64,000 nt of DNA from Adineta ricciae (lineage: Eukaryota; Rotifera; Eurotatoria; Adinetida; Adinetidae): assembly GCA_905250025.1 (NCBI GenBank), contig CAJNOJ010000041.1, positions 487,908-551,907 of the forward strand, given 5' to 3'. Numbering within the stretch: position 1 is the stretch's first letter; every line of letters begins with the position of its first letter. The translations under genes and the position numbers were made by a program. A model generated the notes under the pieces. The model searched no databases. It was not told the DNA's origin and was given only the letters and a program-made list of their open reading frames with translations. This document shows, piece by piece, positions 59,035 through 64,000 of this stretch.

Positions 59035-59395
59035 CTGAAATATTCAATAATCTTATAGAAAAAAATATCATCGAGTGATTAGACTTTTCTTTTTATCAAT
59101 AATATTAACAAAGAGTACGAAGAAGAATAATGATCGCGGCACATGCACACATATCAACAAGAAGGCATAGAGACATTTACAGACAAAACGCTAATGAAAA
59201 GAAAAAGACATCGAGTTTGAATAATAAGTAGATAAAGATTAGGAAAATAAGAGATATCTCGGAATTTTCATCGTTAAAATCAATTGATTTGAGAAAGTGA
59301 GTTCATTGGTTGATCAGAACGATGCCGTACAAAATCTGTCTAAAGTATTGCATTGTATGTGAAACAAAACGAGCAAAGCGAAGCCTGTATTAACA
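59035..59395. other. Spacer between tetraspan and RGS genes
   Basis: About 360 bases, A-rich, no ORF of note. It should hold the tetraspan gene promoter and the RGS 3' end. Confidence 0.4.
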
Positions 59396-61743
59396 TTATT
59401 TCGATCCGGGTTGATTGCGTAGAGAAAGTCTAAACGAAATTGAAAATGTTTTCAGCATTGTAGAAGTAACATACTGATCAATCATGTGTCTTTACCTTTT
59501 ACCATCATTGCCCAACGCCTGGATCGATGCAGAAGTTGCGGCGACAACAGCCGTTGCTACCGCTGTCGTATTGACTAGTGTGCCAACTAACGGTTGAGAT
59601 TTACTCAGAGTATTAGCAGCAGGATTATCAACTTTATGAGCAGAATCATCCGAATCATATTCGTCATCGCTGCTACTTTCCGACGTTCGGAAATAATTAT
59701 CTTTGACAAAATGGAATATTCCACTAAATAAAGAAATTGCATGTTAATCAGCTCGGTTGGTCTGAGAACTAGGAAGTTCTCTTACGGTTTCTTCGGCACT
59801 GGATTGGGCGCATTTTGCATGAGACTCCGATAGACTTCGGATTGGATAAAACGTGGATAGCTGTTTTTCTTGATTAATTCAATGATATGTTTTTCAGCTT
59901 CGAAAAAGATTTCACTACAAGTATATTCCGAGATGCATCGATTAACAAAAGACATGCTACGCTATTTACCGAGTTGGATTATCTAATTGTTTGATGATTT
60001 TTGTTCGTATCGTATCGTTGATATTAACTTCTTGAGGAGCATTCGGTGCCAAATGTTCTCTAGAAAGGAACAAGATGATACACATTTCATTCCAATGTAT
60101 AACTCTTCACTTACCGATAGACGAGCTCGGCTTTTTGTTTTATTTGAGATAATGGGCAATTTCGTAGTGCTTGAACATGAAGATAGAAATTTAAGCTTTC
60201 CGTGGAAAAATCAGCTTGACAAAATTTCATAAATTCACGAACACCCGTCGGATCGGATAGAAGCTCTTTACAACCGAATGACCATCGACGAACACGAAGC
60301 TGAGTAGGATTATCAACTCTACAAAAACCACACGTCAAAATACCAACAAATGAATCAGACAAAATGAATTATTTACAAAGGTTGTGTCAGATCCCATCGA
60401 GTTATATCCGATGTAAGCCAAGGATTTGAAGGTAGACAATGGCCCAGGAATGGGTCATAATAACTGAGTAATTCAGAATACGCACATAAACTGAAAAGAT
60501 AGAAATGAAAGTCAATGGATCCGATTGAAACAGAAATTCTAATCACACAAAGCAATTAGGTAGGTCACATCGAGGAAAAACAGTGATGAAAAAGGCAACA
60601 TCGATCGATGGGCAGGTTTATGCATAGATATAAACAATGAGAAAAAAACCTTTGATGCGTTTGCGAAGACTTTGTGCGAACTCGGTTGGTCAACGCCTGT
60701 TTGAGATATTCTAGCTGAAAAATAGCATGTCAGTTAGATAAACACTTCTCGTATTATGATTGATGTAATGGAGAAATGTAATCATTTAACTTACACGACG
60801 TTTCAGGACTTCATCACGTTTCATCGGGCGATGCGTGTATAAATCATTTCGTATATCCATTTCGAGAACGGATGCTTCATCAGGCTAGAAAAACACAATA
60901 TTCAACTTGCATGATTAATTCAATAGACTCACCGATGGACGCATCACACGCCAGAACGCTCGTTCTTGACTGTCGATAATCGTTTTATCGGTCTTCTTAC
61001 GATCTTTCAAAACACTACACGAAGCAGCAAGTGCATTTCAAGAAAAAAAATCACTCCCTATTGATCTTCTTACCGAAATTGAGCTTCAGCTTGCATGGTT
61101 ACAAAATCCCACTGGTGAATCAATCGTTTCTTCAGATCGTCTAACGCATGCTAAACAGAATAAGAAGAAGATTAGATTTCCAAATCAAATCAACAACAAA
61201 CCATTTCGTGCTCTTCAAGACCATGTCGTTGACGATTTCGCAACGTTCGTTTCAATAAGTAAATCGCTAAAAGCAACAGAGAATGCGTGACTATATAACC
61301 TCGATCATTCTTTCCAACGAACCGTATTCAATATTTCCTGTTGTCCAATTAGTCGAAACCCAATAATAAGGTGCCTGAAAGCGAAATAATTCATTATCAT
61401 CTTTTATTTGCACGGCCCCGTTTGTTGTTATATGAAAAAAGTATCCATAATAACACAATAATGACGCCAAATGAAGTGCTTCAGCTAAAAAGGCAAATAT
61501 TATTTAGTTTCCTCCATATGAGAGAGTTGACTTACCGGAATCTTTGACATTTAATTTTTCCATAATCCATTCAGTTACGTCAGCGCCAGTAAAAGCGTTC
61601 GGTACTGTTGTCAGAAATAACTTTTGACTACGTACGGGTACTCCTGCTGTCGGATGTTGCATGGCTTTAACGATTCGTTCCATTCGTTGGAATTGAAGTG
61701 AACGCGGCAGACCTTTTCGTTGTACATTATTCGTCACTTCCAT
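59396..61743 (-). CDS. RGS7: R7-family regulator of G-protein signalling (RGS6/7/9/11 type)
   Basis: R7 RGS proteins speed GTP hydrolysis on Galpha-i/o and work as a dimer with Gbeta5. From the Met at 61743 (MEVTNNVQRKGLPRSL): DEP domain (MERIVKAMQHPTAGVPVRS, FTGADVTEWIMEKL, ALHLASLLCYYGYFF); DHEX helices (HQWDFVTMQAEAQF, DSQERAFWRVMRP); a GGL domain (LEYLKQALTNRV to YDPFL); then SNPWLTSDITRWDL and the RGS box (VRRWSFGCKELLSDPTGVRE FMKFCQADFS, EHLAPNAPQEVNINDTI, SYPRFIQSEVYRSLM). A short Ser/Asp-rich tail ends LSLRNQPGSK, reached through a final exon after 59440. The first exon shown begins after a TTTCAG acceptor at about 61760, so a further upstream exon may extend the N-terminus. Domain order is fully that of the R7 family. 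Confidence 0.93.
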
Positions 61744-61760
61744 GACATGAATTTTATACT

Positions 61761-62427
61761 GAAACAAAATGAATAAATATTTAGAAAAAAAAACGACTCG
61801 AGAAGAGCTTCTCGGTACGGATGTACAGGGATCTCGAGATTATTTTCTTTAATTTCACAGCGAATAAAAAAAAAACAAACGCTCTGTCATATACAACATG
61901 CAACGCAGTATTAAATGTCAGAAACGAGAAGAAAGAAAATCAATCAGAAGACAAAGGACAATTTGTTGTCTTATGCGACGAGTAATAAATAAAAAGGAAG
62001 CAAAAAAACCAAGCTAACCAGATAACGAATACATGAAACAGTAGGATATATATATGTATGAATTATCTGACAGAAAACAAGAAGAAAAGCATGATCTTTA
62101 TTCCACATAATAGCGTCGTGGTTCTTTATTCTTCGATGTATATATATTTTTTCATAAAACAGAACAGCACGTTTCGAGAAGCAAATAAGAAGAGAAAATA
62201 TTTGTTCACCATTATTAAAGCATATTTGTAAATTATACACTGATGTTTTATCTCAAATGCTCACAAGGAAAACATGAAAAAAAGTTAATTAGAAATAAAC
62301 ATACACAAAGATAAACAACAATAATATATGTGCATGTATATATATATAATAGAAAAATAGCGATAGAAAGCGTAGCAAAAGAAAAGCTTTTTTTGTATCC
62401 TGTGTTTGGTATCGGTTGAAATGTGAT
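61761..62427. other. Spacer between RGS and Ena/VASP genes
   Basis: Very AT-rich. The 89-codon ORF at 61971-62240 is hydrophobic but not protein-like. It contains the Ena/VASP 3' end. No gene seen. Confidence 0.45.
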
Positions 62428-64000
62428 TTATTTTCTTATCGTTTTCTGACGATCGACTAAAGCAGTGAGAATTTCTTGTTTGGCCTTCTCGATATCCTTT
62501 CGTATTTCAGTCAGGATATCAATTTTTAACTTTTCCAAATCGTTAGCGGTGATGTGTGGACCTGTCTGCGAGTCGCTCATTTTGCGATTGATGCGTGGCG
62601 AAGTTTGTAATGGTGCAACTGGTGTTGGAGGTAGAGTCGAAGTAGGTACTGTTTTCGAAGATGCTTTGACTGAATTGGTTACGTTGGATGAATCTGCTTT
62701 CTCTCCTTCATCGACCTGTTTACGTCGTTGAGCAAATTTGGCTGCCATCTCAGACATCAGATCCATCGGTGGTGCCGTGGTGCTCGACTTGCGTGGTGTA
62801 TTAGTGCCATTACTTCCGTTTGGAGCTGGAAGGACAAGTGAAGGTGCAGAAGGTTGACCAGCTCCCAAGTTACTTGGCATTGGAGGAGGCGGAGGAGGAG
62901 CGGCTGGTGGGGGTAGTGGTGGAGCAGGTGGTGGTACACCGCCGGTAGACATGGAAAGATTTAGAGGTGGAGCTTGTGGAATATTGTTGTTTTTATTGTT
63001 TAAATTATCACCGTAGGATGAAAGCGAATCGGAAATGAGTGCGTAATTTGCTTCTTCGTCTTCAGGTGGTTGTTGATGTTGGGTATGGTACGTAGTGTGG
63101 TGGTGGTTGTTGTTATTATTATTGGGGCCCGTTAATGTCGAATTTGTTGAGCTCAAGCTCGGACGCAACTGGTTATTGTAAGACGATGACGAGTGTAACT
63201 GTTGCTGCTGCTGTGGATGTTGTTGTTGTTGTTGTGTTGGATCGAATACAGTAACAGAAGGAGAGGATGTAGAATTGATGGATACTGTGGTTGCTGTAGG
63301 AGGAAAAGAAATTGTAGATGGTTGGCTCGTTTGACGTTTATATGTCGATGTGCTGTTTGTGTTATTATTATTATTCTGTTGTGTCGACGATGGAAGAGTA
63401 ACTCCGCCATTAGTATTGGTATGAGAAGATAGATTAGTAGACCCATTGACACTATCAAGAATTTTCGTCATCATTGTACCGAATTCTTGCGCATCGAGTT
63501 TCGAGGCAAAGTTAAGACCATAAACAGACGACTGATCACGCCATTGATGGAACGTAGGTGTTGCTTGATTATATTTAATCCCTTTGCTTATTAGATGATT
63601 TAGAACTACTTCGTGATCTTGAATTTGCCGGCCCACTATACGATATATTTGAGTGTCTGGTGTGAACAGGATTTGAATCTTCGCTGGCCCATTCGATGCA
63701 CAATGTATCCATTTCTTTTGTGCATCATTGTAAATCATTGCTGTTGCTTTACAATTTGTTAAAACTTCTTCACGTGTACTAGCACCTACCATTATTGACG
63801 TGACTTCGATATTCTGTATTGATGACGATGATGAATTACTTAACGTTGATGTGGACGATACGGGCTAACAGATAGAGAAAAATAAAAAGAAATATATAGT
63901 TCATTGATGTCATCTTTCGTTTATGTATTAGATTAGTGTTGACAAGTGTCTTATCAGTTGTACCTTCGGAAGAATTCTTAAATTTGATGATGAAGCTGCA
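62428..64000 (-). CDS. ENAH: Ena/VASP actin regulator, 5' end beyond window
   Basis: Ena/VASP proteins are tetrameric barbed-end actin polymerases at leading edges and adhesions. The large exon 63864-62428 has an EVH1 domain (CKATAMIYNDAQKKWIHC, FTPDTQIYRIVGRQIQDHE, KYNQATPTFHQWRDQSSVYG LNFAS), a Gln/Asn/Ser-rich linker and a poly-Pro core (APPLPPPAAPPPPPPMPS) for profilin and SH3/WW binding. A block like the G-actin-binding motif follows (LMSEMAAKFAQRRKQ), and the chain ends in a short coiled-coil tetramerisation block (DLEKLKIDILTEIRKDIEKA). An upstream exon ending at 63964 joins in phase 0 to 63864 (ILPK then PVSSTSTLSNSS), so at least 36 Ser-rich residues precede the usual EVH1 start at 63792. 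The gene continues off the right edge. Confidence 0.93.

Noticed and set aside
62757..63458. Several ORFs antisense or frame-shifted to the Ena/VASP linker (His-, Leu- and Cys-rich)
   Set aside because: Shadows of CAA/CCA codon repeats in the real frame.

Overview
The window looks like nuclear DNA of a small, compact animal genome. The genes are intron-rich: most introns are GT-AG and 49 to 70 bases long. Every recognisable protein is a metazoan family (TASK potassium channel, R7 RGS protein, C3G, Ena/VASP, E-protein bHLH). One clearly bacterial-type DNA-repair domain also sits inside the array as a spliced gene. Short introns, AT-rich spacers and a domesticated bacterial gene together suggest a bdelloid rotifer. 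That is an inference; nothing in the window proves it. There is no CRISPR array, insertion sequence, convincing tRNA or rRNA, and no recognisable transposon.

Layout. 63-3423 (+) is the 3' part of a class I bHLH (daughterless/TCF4-type) gene. 4217-5156 (-) is a stand-alone LigD-type 3'-phosphoesterase. 5418-9073 (-) is the Rap1 exchange factor C3G/RAPGEF1. 11059-13390 (-) is a short Nup98 with a Rae1-binding motif and an autoproteolytic domain but almost no FG repeats. 14548-17167 (+) is an ArfGAP2/3. 18010-18646 (+) is a small unrecognised protein. 19947-21683 (+) is an intronless coiled-coil protein with a KY/hillarin-like C-terminus. 22059-28661 is a run of ciliary genes: CCDC92 (-), ODAD2/ARMC4 (+) and an ODF3/CIMAP-type SHIPPO protein (+). 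X-box-like motifs lie between the first two.

29527-32065 (-) is an ENTPD4/7-type nucleotidase. 32745-33626 (-) is an intronless RNF217-type RBR ubiquitin ligase. 37110-40141 (+) is a TASK (KCNK3/9) channel, and 40451-46159 (-) is DNA topoisomerase II. 48450-55733 (+) is a Rap1 GTPase-activating protein with several candidate first exons. 56898-57830 (-) is a tandem pair of DPY-30 genes. 58322-59034 (-) is a four-helix membrane protein ending in a PPxY motif. 59396-61743 (-) is an R7-family RGS protein. 62428 to the right edge (-) is Ena/VASP.

Functional links. The Rap1 activator (C3G) and a Rap1 inactivator (Rap1GAP) are both present, and both carry proline-rich SH3 ligands. Three consecutive genes serve cilia or flagella. 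Most coding models below were rebuilt by hand from splice signals, with phase checked at each junction where exon coordinates are given. The most unusual points are the phosphoesterase with a predicted 3-base microexon, the FG-poor Nup98 with HF/T at its cleavage site, the multi-promoter structure of Rap1GAP, and the matching introns in both pore loops of the TASK channel.
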